Assembly: GCF_000807855.2 (NCBI RefSeq)
Contig: NZ_JRYR02000001.1
Coordinates: 1,667,881-1,731,880, forward strand
Direction: 5' to 3'
Length of the DNA: 64,000 nucleotides
Origin: Flammeovirga pacifica
GTDB lineage: Bacteria; Bacteroidota; Bacteroidia; Cytophagales; Flammeovirgaceae
The notes beneath the pieces were generated by a model that saw only the letters and a program-made list of their open reading frames with translations, did not search any database and was not told the DNA's origin. Below are positions 18,811 to 27,405 of this stretch, in pieces; within the stretch, counting starts at the first letter, position 1; each line of letters starts with the position of its first letter. The position numbers and the translations under genes were made by a program.

Positions 18811-19995
18811 ATGAAAAGAAGAGATTTTATTAAAAGTGCTTCATTATTAACGGCAGGCACATGGTTTACACCACTTTTCCTTCAGCAAACTATGGGAAAA
18901 GATTTTACTCCATATAAAGGAAAAAGGGTAGTTGTAATACAGTTTTCTGGAGGTAATGATGGCCTAAACACTGTTGTCCCTTTTTTAGACGACAACTATT
19001 TTAAAGCAAGACCTGAATTAGCTTTACAAGAAAGTGATATCATTAAAATGGATCAGGATCTTGGTTTAAATGGGCAAATGAAAGGATTGTCTGATTTATA
19101 TCAAGAGGGGTATGTTTCTGTTATTAATAATGTTGGTTACCCTAACCCGAATCGATCTCATTTTAGAAGTATGGATATCTGGCATACTGCTTCTGGGAGT
19201 GATGAATACTTACAAACAGGGTGGTTGGGTCGTTATTTAGATGCGCACTGTCAAACAGCAAGAGAAGGTATTGAACTTGATAATACTTTATCATTGGCAA
19301 TGAAAGGCCAACAAATAAAAGGACTTGCATTAGAAGATGCTAAATCACTTTACTTTAAATTAAAATCTGATCAGTTTAATGAATTATCTGATATAGATGA
19401 TAGTTTGAATGAAAACAATCAAGGCTATTTATATAAAACGCTAGCAGAAGCACATCAATCTGCAAAATATGTTTTTGACCATAGTAAGATCTATTCTTCC
19501 AAAGCTGCTTACCCTAGTTCTGATCTAGGAAGACATTTAAAAAGTATTTCTGAGATGATTGTTTCTGGTATGGATACAAAAGTATACTATGCATCGCTAG
19601 GTGGTTTTGATACACATGCGGGACAGAAAAATATCCAAAACCGTTTGCTAAAAGATTATTCTGATAGTATCTATGCCTTTGTTCAGGATTTAAAGAAAAA
19701 TGATTATTTCAAAGATACCGTTATTCTTACTTTTTCTGAATTTGGTAGACGTGTAAAACAAAATGCGTCTAAGGGTACAGATCATGGAGCGGCAAATAAC
19801 GTTTTTGTTATTGGTGAGAAGCTCAAAAAACCAGGAATTTTTAACGAAGGTCCTGATTTAGCCAATTTACACAGAGGAGATTTAATTCATAAAGTTGATT
19901 TCAGATCTATATATGCCGATTTATTGGATAATTGGCTTGATGTTGAAAGCCAGGGAATATTGAATAAATCGATTGATAAAATATCTATCGTTTAA
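18811..19995 (+). CDS. DUF1501 family protein, Tat-exported
   Basis: A 394-residue protein of the DUF1501 family, which has an alkaline-phosphatase/sulfatase-like fold. The N-terminus MKRRDFIKSASLL is a twin-arginine (Tat) signal, so a folded or metal-containing protein is probably exported. Landmarks are VIQFSGGNDGLNTVVP, NRSHFRSMDIWHT, SLGGFDTHAGQ, FSEFGRRVKQN and the metal-site-like GTDHGAANNVFV. ATG 18811 is preferred over the in-frame TTG at 18802 because it places the Tat motif at the very N-terminus. It is translationally close-coupled to DUF1800, and the hairpin at 20009-20052 ends the operon. Confidence 0.92.
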   Translation: MKRRDFIKSASLLTAGTWFTPLFLQQTMGKDFTPYKGKRVVVIQFSGGNDGLNTVVPFLDDNYFKARPELALQESDIIKMDQDLGLNGQMKGLSDLYQEGYVSVINNVGYPNPNRSHFRSMDIWHTASGSDEYLQTGWLGRYLDAHCQTAREGIELDNTLSLAMKGQQIKGLALEDAKSLYFKLKSDQFNELSDIDDSLNENNQGYLYKTLAEAHQSAKYVFDHSKIYSSKAAYPSSDLGRHLKSISEMIVSGMDTKVYYASLGGFDTHAGQKNIQNRLLKDYSDSIYAFVQDLKKNDYFKDTVILTFSEFGRRVKQNASKGTDHGAANNVFVIGEKLKKPGIFNEGPDLANLHRGDLIHKVDFRSIYADLLDNWLDVESQGILNKSIDKISIV

Positions 19996-20008
19996 TCACA
20001 AACTCAAA

Positions 20009-20052
20009 AAACATTTGAATGAAGTAATTTATTGCTATTCAAATGTTTTTTT
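20009..20052 (+). terminator. Intrinsic terminator of the DUF1800/DUF1501 operon
   Basis: AAACATTTGAAT (20009-20020) pairs perfectly with ATTCAAATGTTT (20037-20048), with a 16-nt loop and a T-run to 20052. Confidence 0.88.
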
Positions 20053-20096
20053 ATGGTTAAAAACCCTAAAATTAGCATTTTACTAATAGGATTTTG

Positions 20097-20104
20097 TAAT
20101 TTTG
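20097..20104 (+). promoter_or_regulatory. Possible -7 element for the lipoprotein gene
   Basis: TAATTTTG matches TAnnTTTG and lies 66 nt before the ATG at 20171. The -33 is weak (TTA at 20072-20074, 22-nt spacer). Confidence 0.35.
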
Positions 20105-20170
20105 CTTTACAATTATTTGATATATATAATTTTACTGTGATATTTTAAAATCATACCAACGACTTCCATA

Positions 20171-20800
20171 ATGACATTACATATTCGAATTATCTCAACT
20201 CTACTATTTTCTATCACATTACTTTTTTCTTGTGATCAGAAAGTTGAAAAAAGAGTAATGATTAAAAAAGAACTTAATTCTTCTCAAGACGATTTGCTAT
20301 TGAAAAACTTTGGTGATGATGCCGTAGAAATTAAAGTTAAAGATATTAGTGTAAATGATAATAACTTTGAAATTACAGCTGACGTCACAAATAATGATGG
20401 CATCAAACAAGAAAAAACCATTGAATTAACAAAGGATGTTTTTATGGCTACTATGGACCAACATACCCATAAAACCATAGAATTCTCTGATGAAGAAAAT
20501 ACTTTCACTTGGCAATCTGACGAAGGGGAAGAATTCACTCCTAAAAAAGGAATGTTTATTTCTGATGATGGGTTCGAAAAAGAAATTTCTGAAGAAATTG
20601 AGAAAGAATACGGACAGCCTATCAAAAACATTAAGACTATTGATGTAAACATCGAAAATAAAGATGTGGTGATCAAAGCTGATGTTATCCTTGAAGATGG
20701 TAAAGAAGTAAAGAAAACGATTATAAAAGTTTTAGATAAAGACTTTGGAAGTGAAGAAGAAAATGTAAAAGTGAAAATGATCCAAATTGAAGGAAAATAA
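20171..20800 (+). CDS. Lipoprotein with an internal repeat, unknown function
   Basis: A 209-residue lipoprotein. The hydrophobic signal (residues 5-20) ends in the lipobox LLFSC with lipidated C21. The mature part is very acidic and rich in Lys, Asp and Glu. It seems to contain two copies of a 35-40-residue unit: VEIKVKDISVNDNNFEITAD with NDGIKQEKTIEL, then IKTIDVNIENKDVVIKAD with EDGKEVKKTIIK. This is read by eye. No family is recognised. It is monocistronic between two terminators. The opposite strand is also open, but that is a mirror of the biased codon pattern. Confidence 0.82.
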   Translation: MTLHIRIISTLLFSITLLFSCDQKVEKRVMIKKELNSSQDDLLLKNFGDDAVEIKVKDISVNDNNFEITADVTNNDGIKQEKTIELTKDVFMATMDQHTHKTIEFSDEENTFTWQSDEGEEFTPKKGMFISDDGFEKEISEEIEKEYGQPIKNIKTIDVNIENKDVVIKADVILEDGKEVKKTIIKVLDKDFGSEEENVKVKMIQIEGK

Positions 20801-20825
20801 TCACTATATTTTTTTGAATAAAGAG

Positions 20826-20851
20826 AAAGGGAAGTCAAATGACTTCCCTTT
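20826..20851. terminator. Bidirectional intrinsic terminator
   Basis: AAAGGGAAGTCA (20826-20837) pairs with TGACTTCCCTTT (20840-20851). It has a 2-nt centre (effective tetraloop) and T-runs on both strands. It separates the converging lipoprotein and RNA methyltransferase genes. Confidence 0.9.
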
Positions 20852-20860
20852 TTTCATATC

Positions 20861-21976
20861 TTATTTTTTACCTCTATACATTTCATATTTAGCCAATCGA
20901 CATTCGATGGCGCCATTGTATAGTTCTATTTTTTTACTCGGACGTAGACCTACATGTTTTAAGGCTCCCATGTTTCCACTAAATATCCAAGCATCATAAC
21001 CAGAGAAATCTTGTTTTAATTTATCTCCCATTTTCTTATAAAGCTCTTCAATATCTTTTCCGATACGTTCACCATAAGGAGGGTTACAAACAATCACTCC
21101 GTTTTCTCCAATCGCTTTTCTATCGAAGAAACTTTGTTTTGAGATCCTTAGATCTTCATCTAGTTCCGAACGACCTGCATTTGCCATAGCCACTTCAATT
21201 GATGCTCTATCAATGTCAGAACCAACAATAGGAACTTCAATTTCTTTAATTTCTCTTTTGGCCTCTCTGAAAACTTGATTCCAAAGTCTTCTATCATATT
21301 TAGACCAGTTCATAAAAGCAAACTTCCTTTTTAAACCCGGAGGTGTATTAGAGGCAATCATTGCTGCTTCTACAATAATAGTCCCAGAACCACACATTGG
21401 ATCTAAGAAAGGTCTATCCCCTTTCCAACCCGTTAATAATATTAATCCTGCAGCCAATACTTCATTCAAAGGAGCTGCTTTTTGTTCCGAACGATAACCT
21501 CTTCTATTTAAAGCCTCGCCAGAACTATCTAAAGAAAGAATACAGCTATTTTTAGAAATATGAATGTGAATTTGAACATCAGGATTTTTGATCTTCACAT
21601 CAGGTCTTCGCTTGAACACTTCCATGAAATGGTCAGCGATAGCATCTTTAGTTTTTAAAGCAACATATTTGGAGTGTCTAAAAGTATCCGACCAAACTGT
21701 CGAATCAACGGCAAACGTTCCATCTTTGTCAATATATTTTGCCCAATTGACCTTTTTTACTTTCTCATATAAGTCCGCTTCGTTTCTTGCGTTAAATTCT
21801 TTTATGGGCACTAAAATTTTCAAAGCAGTTCTACAATATAAATTTGCTTTATAAAGAATTTCAAGATCGCCTTCAAAAGTGACTACACGTCTACCTGCAT
21901 TTACTTTTGATGCTCCTAAATTTATCAATTCTTGTTTTAAGACCTCTTCTAAACCAAAAAATGTTTTAGCGGTCAT
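20861..21976 (-). CDS. THUMP-domain class I RNA methyltransferase (RlmL N-terminal-like)
   Basis: SAM-dependent methyltransferase, probably of 23S rRNA (the RlmL/RlmK-N or YpsC group, UPF0020). From the start at 21976 it has 371 aa. A THUMP RNA-binding domain covers about residues 1-155 (MTAKTFFGLEEVL onwards). The UPF0020 methyltransferase follows, with DPMCGSGTIIVEAA for SAM binding and the catalytic NPPYGERIG motif typical of N-methyltransferases acting on guanine or adenine bases. A longer in-frame start exists at 22102. It is rejected because the conserved protein begins at MTAKTF and a -7 promoter element (22025-22032) lies inside that extension. The exact modified base cannot be told from the sequence. 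Confidence 0.9.
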   Translation of the reverse strand: MTAKTFFGLEEVLKQELINLGASKVNAGRRVVTFEGDLEILYKANLYCRTALKILVPIKEFNARNEADLYEKVKKVNWAKYIDKDGTFAVDSTVWSDTFRHSKYVALKTKDAIADHFMEVFKRRPDVKIKNPDVQIHIHISKNSCILSLDSSGEALNRRGYRSEQKAAPLNEVLAAGLILLTGWKGDRPFLDPMCGSGTIIVEAAMIASNTPPGLKRKFAFMNWSKYDRRLWNQVFREAKREIKEIEVPIVGSDIDRASIEVAMANAGRSELDEDLRISKQSFFDRKAIGENGVIVCNPPYGERIGKDIEELYKKMGDKLKQDFSGYDAWIFSGNMGALKHVGLRPSKKIELYNGAIECRLAKYEMYRGKK

Positions 21977-22024
21977 TGAGAAAATATTTTCAGTCAATTT
22001 ATTATCAATTTTTTGATGATAACA

Positions 22025-22032
22025 CAAAGGTA
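22025..22032 (-). promoter_or_regulatory. Probable -7 element for the RNA methyltransferase gene
   Basis: Minus-strand TACCTTTG matches TAnnTTTG and lies 48 nt upstream of the start at 21976. No exact TTG is found 19-21 nt further up. Confidence 0.4.
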
Positions 22033-22265
22033 ATCCTTTTAAGAGGGATTGATGAAATTTCTTGTCGTAAATTAAAATTATCCTTAATAAATTTTGATTC
22101 ATTAGGAGATTATCAAAGCAACATTCCTATTTGACACATCATTTTACATTCTAAAAATTAAAACACACTTTCACATAAGAATATAAATATCAAATACTTA
22201 CAGAATCACATTCTTAGCTAAATCACAAGAAAATCATTATATTTATAAAGTAATAAAAACTCAAA

Positions 22266-22901
22266 GTGATGAATCAACACCAATTACGACAGCTCATTCA
22301 AAAAGGCGAAAGTCGCAACTTAGAATTCAAACAAAGAGTAACAAAGCCTGAACGGTTTGCAAAAACTGTCTCTTCAATAGCCAATACACAAGGTGGTATT
22401 TTATTAGTTGGGGTAAACGATGACCATAGTATTAGTGGCATTGATCCTTTTGAAGAACAATATGTATCAGAAGAAATCATCAAGTTCAATATTCATCCTC
22501 CTTTAGCCATCAAATACGCTACAATTGAAACAGATGATGGATTGGTTTTAATGTTGAAAATACCCAATAGTGATTTCAAACCTCATCGTGCTTTATCTAA
22601 AAAAGGCGAATGGCAAACTTATGTGAGGTTCAATGATAAAAGCGTACTTATGTCAGAACGACAGCAAAGATTACAAACAAGAGGAATAACAAATGCTTTA
22701 AGACCGATCAAAAGAAAATTATCACGACAAGAAAAATCATTATTAGTGTATCTTCATGAAAATGAAAAAATCACACTCAAAAAATTCTGTCAGTTAGTCA
22801 ATTTCTCAGAACGAAGAGCCCGAAAAACACTTAATGATTTACTGCATTTCGGACTACTTCGGGAACATACTTTTGAAAAGTCAATATTTTATTCTCTATA
22901 A
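22266..22901 (+). CDS. AlbA_2 (Schlafen-type) domain protein
   Basis: A 211-residue protein with an N-terminal AlbA_2 domain, the putative nucleic-acid or ATP-binding domain shared with Schlafen-like regulators (about residues 10-130: NLEFKQRV, the glycine loop IANTQGGILLVGVNDD, and FKPHRA with YVRFNDKS). The C-terminal part (150-211) looks like a winged helix (LVYLHENEKITLKKF, RRARKTLNDLLHFGLL). It is shorter than typical AlbA_2 regulators, which have a HATPase_c-like extension. It converges on the gene at 22905 with a 3-bp gap. It is probably a DNA-binding regulator of unknown target. Confidence 0.87.
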   Translation: MMNQHQLRQLIQKGESRNLEFKQRVTKPERFAKTVSSIANTQGGILLVGVNDDHSISGIDPFEEQYVSEEIIKFNIHPPLAIKYATIETDDGLVLMLKIPNSDFKPHRALSKKGEWQTYVRFNDKSVLMSERQQRLQTRGITNALRPIKRKLSRQEKSLLVYLHENEKITLKKFCQLVNFSERRARKTLNDLLHFGLLREHTFEKSIFYSL

Positions 22902-22904
22902 GAT

Positions 22905-23444
22905 CTAAAAGTACATCTCTTTATTTGCAAGAGGGATCATTGCTAATATTAAAGCTTGAACATAATATTCTGTTCTACCTAAAGCACCAAAAGTTAGAGA
23001 GCCTACTGCTCCTCCTTTTTGTTTAGAACCATGTTCATTAAATACTTGATCATTTGCATGCCCTAATTCAATCCCTTCTTCTACCAATTGTTGTACTTTG
23101 GGAGGTAAATAAAATAAGCCAGTCATCCCCTTTCCGATATCACCATCTTGATCTATAACACACATCCAAGCAAAAGCATACATTTTCCCATCATCATCTT
23201 TATCAATCCCCCCTTCCATGCCGATCCAATAATCTGCATCTACTACTTCTGCTTTCGCATTCATTGCTCTATTCAAAGCTCCTTGCCATGTTTCATTATT
23301 ACTCATTGGCTGATCTGATACCCCTGAAGAAACATCAACACCAATCACTTCAAAATTAATTTTTGGTAATATTTTCTTCATTCCCTCGAGAGAAGCGTTG
23401 ATTTTTACGGTATTTTTGGATGCAATAGCTATTTTTTTATTCAT
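22905..23444 (-). CDS. Inosine/xanthosine triphosphatase (YjjX family)
   Basis: House-cleaning NTPase that hydrolyses non-canonical purine nucleoside triphosphates (ITP, XTP) before they enter nucleic acids. The 179-aa protein has the family features IAIASKNTVKINA at the N-terminus, VSSGVSDQPMSNNET, the acidic metal site in YWIGMEGGID, FAWMCVIDQDG and KGGAVGSLTFGALGR. The length is normal (E. coli YjjX is about 170 aa). A consensus promoter lies 81-112 bases upstream, inside the region shared with the divergent recN gene. Confidence 0.93.
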   Translation of the reverse strand: MNKKIAIASKNTVKINASLEGMKKILPKINFEVIGVDVSSGVSDQPMSNNETWQGALNRAMNAKAEVVDADYWIGMEGGIDKDDDGKMYAFAWMCVIDQDGDIGKGMTGLFYLPPKVQQLVEEGIELGHANDQVFNEHGSKQKGGAVGSLTFGALGRTEYYVQALILAMIPLANKEMYF

Positions 23445-23524
23445 TTTTTAAACATTTCTATTAAATTTGGCAAAAGACGATTTTTTTATCATTTTTGAAA
23501 TGACAAGAATATTGTCTTAAAGTA

Positions 23525-23556
23525 CAAACGTAATTAAAAAAGAAGATACCTTCAAC
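23525..23556 (-). promoter_or_regulatory. Bacteroidota consensus promoter of the YjjX-type gene
   Basis: On the minus strand the -33 TTG (23554-23556), a 21-nt spacer and the -7 TACGTTTG (23525-23532). It lies in the divergent region with recN (ATG 23574). Confidence 0.65.
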
Positions 23557-23573
23557 ACACTATATTCTGCGTT

Positions 23574-25229
23574 ATGTTAAAGAATCTATTGATAAAAAAC
23601 TATGCACTTATTGAGCATACAGAAATTGATCCTGATAAAGGGTTAAACATTATCACTGGTGAAACAGGTGCCGGTAAATCTATTATGCTCGGTGCACTTG
23701 GGTTACTTAAAGGTGGAAGAGCAGATAGCAAAGCACTCTTTGATACTGATAAAAAATGTGTCATTGAAGGTACTTTCAATATATCCTCTTATAAATTAAA
23801 AAGCACTTTTAAAGACTTAGAGTTAGACTATGAAAAAGTAACTATTCTAAGAAGAGAGATTACTCCTAGTGGTAAATCAAGGGCTTTTATTAATGATACA
23901 CCTGTACGTCTTGATGTCATGAAAAAAATTAGTGAAAAGCTAATGGATATTCATTCACAACATGACACTCTTCAGTTAGGATCAAATATATATCAATTGA
24001 ACCTTGTTGATGCTTACGGGCAATTAGAGAAAAAAGTAGAGCACGTTTTTGTTGCATACAAAGAGTATAGAAAAACAGCTCAGTCGTATCAACAACTACT
24101 TGATGAATACAATCAAATAAAAGAAGAATTTGAATTTAATCAATTCCAACTTAAAGAATTGGATGATGCCGATTTAGATGATATCGATCAGACTGAATTG
24201 GAGATGGAATTAGAGAAACTAGAAAATGCTGAAAATATTAAAGTAGCATTAAATACAGTTCTAGAAGCCCTAAGCCGTTCAGATTTTTCTGCTGACAGTA
24301 GTATTTATTCATCAATTACTGATTTAAACGGATTAACCGATTATTCTAAAAAGCTATCTGAAATTCGTGATCGTCTTGACAGCTGTCATATTGAACTTAG
24401 AGATATTATTTCAGAAATTGAAGGTGAAGAAGATGCATTGTTTTTTGATCAGGAACGTATTTTCATGATTAAAGAAACTTTAGATACTGTTTATGGTCTT
24501 CAGCAAAAACATAGAGTACAAGATTTACAAGAACTTATAGAGAAAAGAGAATCTATACGTTCAAAAGTAGACAAAGTAGAAAGCTTCGATGAAGCCTTAC
24601 TAGAAGCTGAAACTGAAAAGAAAGCAGCCTATGAAGCTTTAATGGAAATAGCTGAAACACTTTCTGAAGCTAGAAAGAAAGCTATTATACCATTAACTAA
24701 AGAATTGAATAAAACTTTAGCCGATTTAGGTATGCCAAATGGTTTAATCGAAATTGATCATAGAGTTACTGAACCTACAGTCATTGGTATTGACGAGGTT
24801 GAAGTCTTATTTACAGCCAATAAAGGAAGAGCTCCTCAAGCTTTAAGAGAAGTAGCTTCAGGTGGTGAGTTTTCTAGACTTATGTTGGCGATTAAATACA
24901 TCTTAGCAAGTAAAACTTCGCTTCCTACAATTATTTTTGATGAAATTGACACAGGTATTTCTGGGGAAATTGCTATAAAAGTAGGTAGCATTATGGAGGA
25001 AATGGGAAAAAGTCATCAGGTATTTACCATTAGTCACTTACCACAAATTGCTGCATTAGGTTCAAAACATTATTATGTATATAAAGACCATGGTGGGGAT
25101 TCTACGGTCAGTAAAATAAGAACATTAGATCAAAATGGTAGAATTCAAGAAATTGCACAAATGATAGGTGGTGCACAGCCATCAGAAGGTGCTATTCAAT
25201 CTGCTAAAGATTTAATAGGTATAAAATAA
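23574..25229 (+). CDS. recN: DNA repair protein RecN
   Basis: SMC-like ATPase involved in recombinational repair of double-strand breaks. The 551-aa protein has the classic order. An N-terminal ATPase half carries Walker A (GETGAGKS, about residues 30-37). A central coiled coil (about 150-370, rich in Leu, Glu and Lys) follows. The C-terminal half has the ABC signature ASGGEFSRLMLA, Walker B IIFDEIDTGISG and the H-loop ISHLPQIA. The length is typical (about 550 aa). It is divergent from the YjjX-type gene and converges with the small gene at 25246. Confidence 0.97.
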   Translation: MLKNLLIKNYALIEHTEIDPDKGLNIITGETGAGKSIMLGALGLLKGGRADSKALFDTDKKCVIEGTFNISSYKLKSTFKDLELDYEKVTILRREITPSGKSRAFINDTPVRLDVMKKISEKLMDIHSQHDTLQLGSNIYQLNLVDAYGQLEKKVEHVFVAYKEYRKTAQSYQQLLDEYNQIKEEFEFNQFQLKELDDADLDDIDQTELEMELEKLENAENIKVALNTVLEALSRSDFSADSSIYSSITDLNGLTDYSKKLSEIRDRLDSCHIELRDIISEIEGEEDALFFDQERIFMIKETLDTVYGLQQKHRVQDLQELIEKRESIRSKVDKVESFDEALLEAETEKKAAYEALMEIAETLSEARKKAIIPLTKELNKTLADLGMPNGLIEIDHRVTEPTVIGIDEVEVLFTANKGRAPQALREVASGGEFSRLMLAIKYILASKTSLPTIIFDEIDTGISGEIAIKVGSIMEEMGKSHQVFTISHLPQIAALGSKHYYVYKDHGGDSTVSKIRTLDQNGRIQEIAQMIGGAQPSEGAIQSAKDLIGIK

Positions 25230-25245
25230 CAAAGAAATAAAAGTT

Positions 25246-25581
25246 CTAGAGGCAACCGACAAATTCTGTTTCACCGCTTCTAGGACTTTCTACTTTAAAG
25301 CTTAACATTTTATTGTAAGCATCAATTTTACCAGATAAGTGTTCGTCCTTATCATCACAACTTACCTCAAAAACATCTGTATTTACTTCTTTTGTAAGTA
25401 GATTCATTTCTCCACTACCACAACCATCCATAAATATTTCAAGTCTTAAGTTGTTGCTATCATCAAAAGTCAAGGACGTTTTTGCTTCCACTTCATATTT
25501 AAAATCGTCTACTACTTTAAAAAGTTTTCCAGTGTAGCACCCTGTGACTTTATTTAACTCGTTTTCTTCTAAATTTAACAT
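25246..25581 (-). CDS. Hypothetical 111-residue protein
   Basis: A small acidic protein with no recognised family. It is probably all-beta with alternating hydrophobic residues (for example KTSLTFDDSNNLRLEIFM, TDVFEVSCDDKD). Four cysteines are present, in TGCYTG, DGCGSG, VSCDD and the C-terminal VGCL. No signal peptide is visible, so it is presumably cytoplasmic. The start ATG is at 25581 and the next gene, recN, converges 16 bp away. Coding bias and the clean end make it likely real. Confidence 0.65.
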   Translation of the reverse strand: MLNLEENELNKVTGCYTGKLFKVVDDFKYEVEAKTSLTFDDSNNLRLEIFMDGCGSGEMNLLTKEVNTDVFEVSCDDKDEHLSGKIDAYNKMLSFKVESPRSGETEFVGCL

Positions 25582-25841
25582 GAGAATAAAAAAATTTAAT
25601 AGTTACGATAAGTAGTTATTGCAAAAAAAATCACCCCATCCATATGTAGTATTGATTTCTTAATTACTTAACGTACAGTAAAAAACTGTCTCCAAATATA
25701 ATTTTTTGAGTCCAAAAGATCAATAAATTATCATATTATTTCAAGGAATCTTTATAATACATTTTTAACAGGTATAACATTATTGTCATATTGAAGATAC
25801 GAAGGTATTCTTTTAAGGATTGAAATTGTTCAGCAAAAAAA
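25582..25841. other. Gene-free stretch upstream of purC
   Basis: AT-rich, with no convincing ORF. The short frames open here run through the purC promoter. It must hold the promoter of the small minus-strand gene, but none is evident. The purC promoter follows at 25842-25873. Confidence 0.5.
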
Positions 25842-25873
25842 TTGTAATAAATCAAACTTACTGTGTATGTTTG
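25842..25873 (+). promoter_or_regulatory. Bacteroidota consensus promoter of purC
   Basis: TTG at 25842-25844, a 21-nt spacer and TATGTTTG at 25866-25873. It overlaps the upstream in-frame ATG at 25867, which therefore cannot be transcribed. The real start is ATG 25924, 50 nt downstream. Confidence 0.75.
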
Positions 25874-25923
25874 CAGCAAATTTTTATTCTAAACTTAGAT
25901 TTAGTACATCATTTTTTAAAAAT

Positions 25924-26859
25924 ATGGACGCAATTAAAAGTACATCACTATCATTCGAGAACGCAACGGATGTATACAAAGGTAAAGTTAGAGACGTTTA
26001 TTACTTCGGTAAAAAAATTGCCATCGTCGCATCAGACCGTATATCAGCCTTTGATGTTGTTTTAGATAGAGCAATACCTTACAAAGGGCAAGTACTTAAC
26101 CAAATTGCCGAAAAGTTTTTAAAAATGACTGCTGATATTGTTCCTAATTGGTTAGAATCAGCTCCTCATCCTAATGTGCATGTTGGTAAAATGTGTGATG
26201 CATTTGCTGTTGAGATGGTGATTAGAGGTTATTTAGCAGGTCATGCTTGGAGAGAATACAAGGCAGGTAAAAGAATGCTATGTGGTGTTGCTTTACCTGA
26301 AGGTCTTAAAGAAAACGACCGTTTACCTACTCCAATCATTACCCCTAGTACTAAAGCTAAAGAAGGACATGATGAAGATATTTCTAGAGAAGAAATCATC
26401 TCTCAAGGAGTAGTTAGTGAGGAAGATTACAAAAAGTTAGAAGAGTATACTTTTGCTCTTTTTGCTAAAGGTCAAGAATTTGCCAATGAAAGAGGTTTAA
26501 TATTAGTAGATACTAAATATGAATTTGGTAAATTTGACAACGAAATATATTTAATTGATGAAGTACACACGCCTGACTCATCAAGGTATTTCTACCAAGA
26601 AGGTTATGAGGAAAGACAAGCTAATGACGTCCCTCAAAAACAACTTTCTAAAGAATTTGTAAGACAATGGTTAATTGAAAATGGCTTCCAAGGAAAAGAT
26701 GGACAAAAACAACCATTTATGTCGGAAGAGTTTGTAAAATCTGTTTCTGATAGATATATTGAACTTTACGAAAACATAACAGGCGAAACTTTTGAAAAAG
26801 CTTCTTATACTAATATTCAAGAAGAAATTTTCAATTCTATCAAAAATGAATTAGGATAA
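25924..26859 (+). CDS. purC: Phosphoribosylaminoimidazole-succinocarboxamide synthase
   Basis: Joins CAIR and aspartate using ATP to give SAICAR in de novo purine synthesis. From the start at 25924 it has 311 aa, as expected for the longer, yeast Ade1-like form common in Bacteroidota. Signatures are [32 protein letters not shown]-type [27 protein letters not shown] and [10 protein letters not shown], followed by [14 protein letters not shown]. The in-frame ATG at 25867 is rejected because it lies in the promoter. It is a single-gene unit here and not in a pur operon. Confidence 0.97.
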   Translation: MDAIKSTSLSFENATDVYKGKVRDVYYFGKKIAIVASDRISAFDVVLDRAIPYKGQVLNQIAEKFLKMTADIVPNWLESAPHPNVHVGKMCDAFAVEMVIRGYLAGHAWREYKAGKRMLCGVALPEGLKENDRLPTPIITPSTKAKEGHDEDISREEIISQGVVSEEDYKKLEEYTFALFAKGQEFANERGLILVDTKYEFGKFDNEIYLIDEVHTPDSSRYFYQEGYEERQANDVPQKQLSKEFVRQWLIENGFQGKDGQKQPFMSEEFVKSVSDRYIELYENITGETFEKASYTNIQEEIFNSIKNELG

Positions 26860-26881
26860 AACTAAGATCCTTGTATTTTTG
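26851..26881 (+). promoter_or_regulatory. Probable promoter of the STAS gene
   Basis: The -7 TATTTTTG at 26874-26881 is preceded by TTA (26851-26853, near-consensus -33) with a 20-nt spacer. The start codon is 44 nt downstream. Confidence 0.5.
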
Positions 26882-26924
26882 CATTTAATAAAACGTCTAA
26901 AATATAACAGACTATAAAGATATT

Positions 26925-27305
26925 ATGAGATTTTCAGTCAATAAAAGCGAAAAATATACTGTTTTAGTACCTGAAGAAGAGAAATTGGATTCATTAAAAG
27001 CTCCTCAATTAAAAGCGGAGATTGTTACAATGTTCCAATCTGGTACTGAAAACTTAATTATTGATTTGAGCAACGTAAAATATGTTGACTCATCTGGATT
27101 AAGCTCAATTTTAGTTGCGAATAGATTAGCTACTGAAGTGAATGGTAAGTTAGTATTAGCTGGCTTAAACGAGCACGTTATGAAATTGATCAAGATTTCT
27201 AAATTAGAATCAGTTTTAGAGCTTCACCCAACAGTACAAGAAGCTATTGAAGCTATCTTTTTACACGAAATTGAAAAAGATATTGAAGGTGGAGATGACA
27301 ACTAG
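26925..27305 (+). CDS. STAS-domain anti-sigma factor antagonist-like protein
   Basis: A single STAS domain (126 aa) of the SpoIIAA/RsbV class. The phosphorylatable Ser region is YVDSSGLSSILVANRL, and the domain continues through KLVLAGLNEHVMKLI. In the known partner-switching scheme such a protein is phosphorylated by a HATPase anti-sigma kinase and dephosphorylated by a PP2C phosphatase. No kinase or sigma-factor gene is adjacent. A SpoIIE-type phosphatase is encoded at 11229-13520, but a link is only inference. The acidic tail ends in DIEGGDDN. The gene has its own promoter and terminator, so it is monocistronic. Confidence 0.92.
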   Translation: MRFSVNKSEKYTVLVPEEEKLDSLKAPQLKAEIVTMFQSGTENLIIDLSNVKYVDSSGLSSILVANRLATEVNGKLVLAGLNEHVMKLIKISKLESVLELHPTVQEAIEAIFLHEIEKDIEGGDDN

Positions 27306-27335
27306 TCTCTAAAAACTTCAAAAAAAAATTTAATT

Positions 27336-27374
27336 AAAAGCTCGGACCACAATTTTTGAGGTCTGAGCTTTTAT
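27336..27374 (+). terminator. Intrinsic terminator of the STAS gene
   Basis: AAAAGCTCGGACC (27336-27348) pairs with GGTCTGAGCTTTT (27360-27372) with one wobble, and a T-run follows. Confidence 0.87.
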
Positions 27375-27405
27375 ATCCTAATAGATTATCCCCTCAGTAT
27401 AATTT

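Noticed and set aside
20284-20838. Long Ser-rich ORF on the minus strand (184 codons)
   Set aside because: It mirrors the lipoprotein gene in the opposite frame and runs across the terminator; it has no start signal and no recognisable domain.
21977-22102. Upstream start of the THUMP methyltransferase
   Set aside because: The extra 42 residues are not conserved-looking, and a -7 element (22025-22032) falls within them.
25867-25923. Longer N-terminus for PurC
   Set aside because: The ATG at 25867 lies inside the -7 promoter element (25866-25873), so it cannot be part of the mRNA; conserved sequence begins at 25924.
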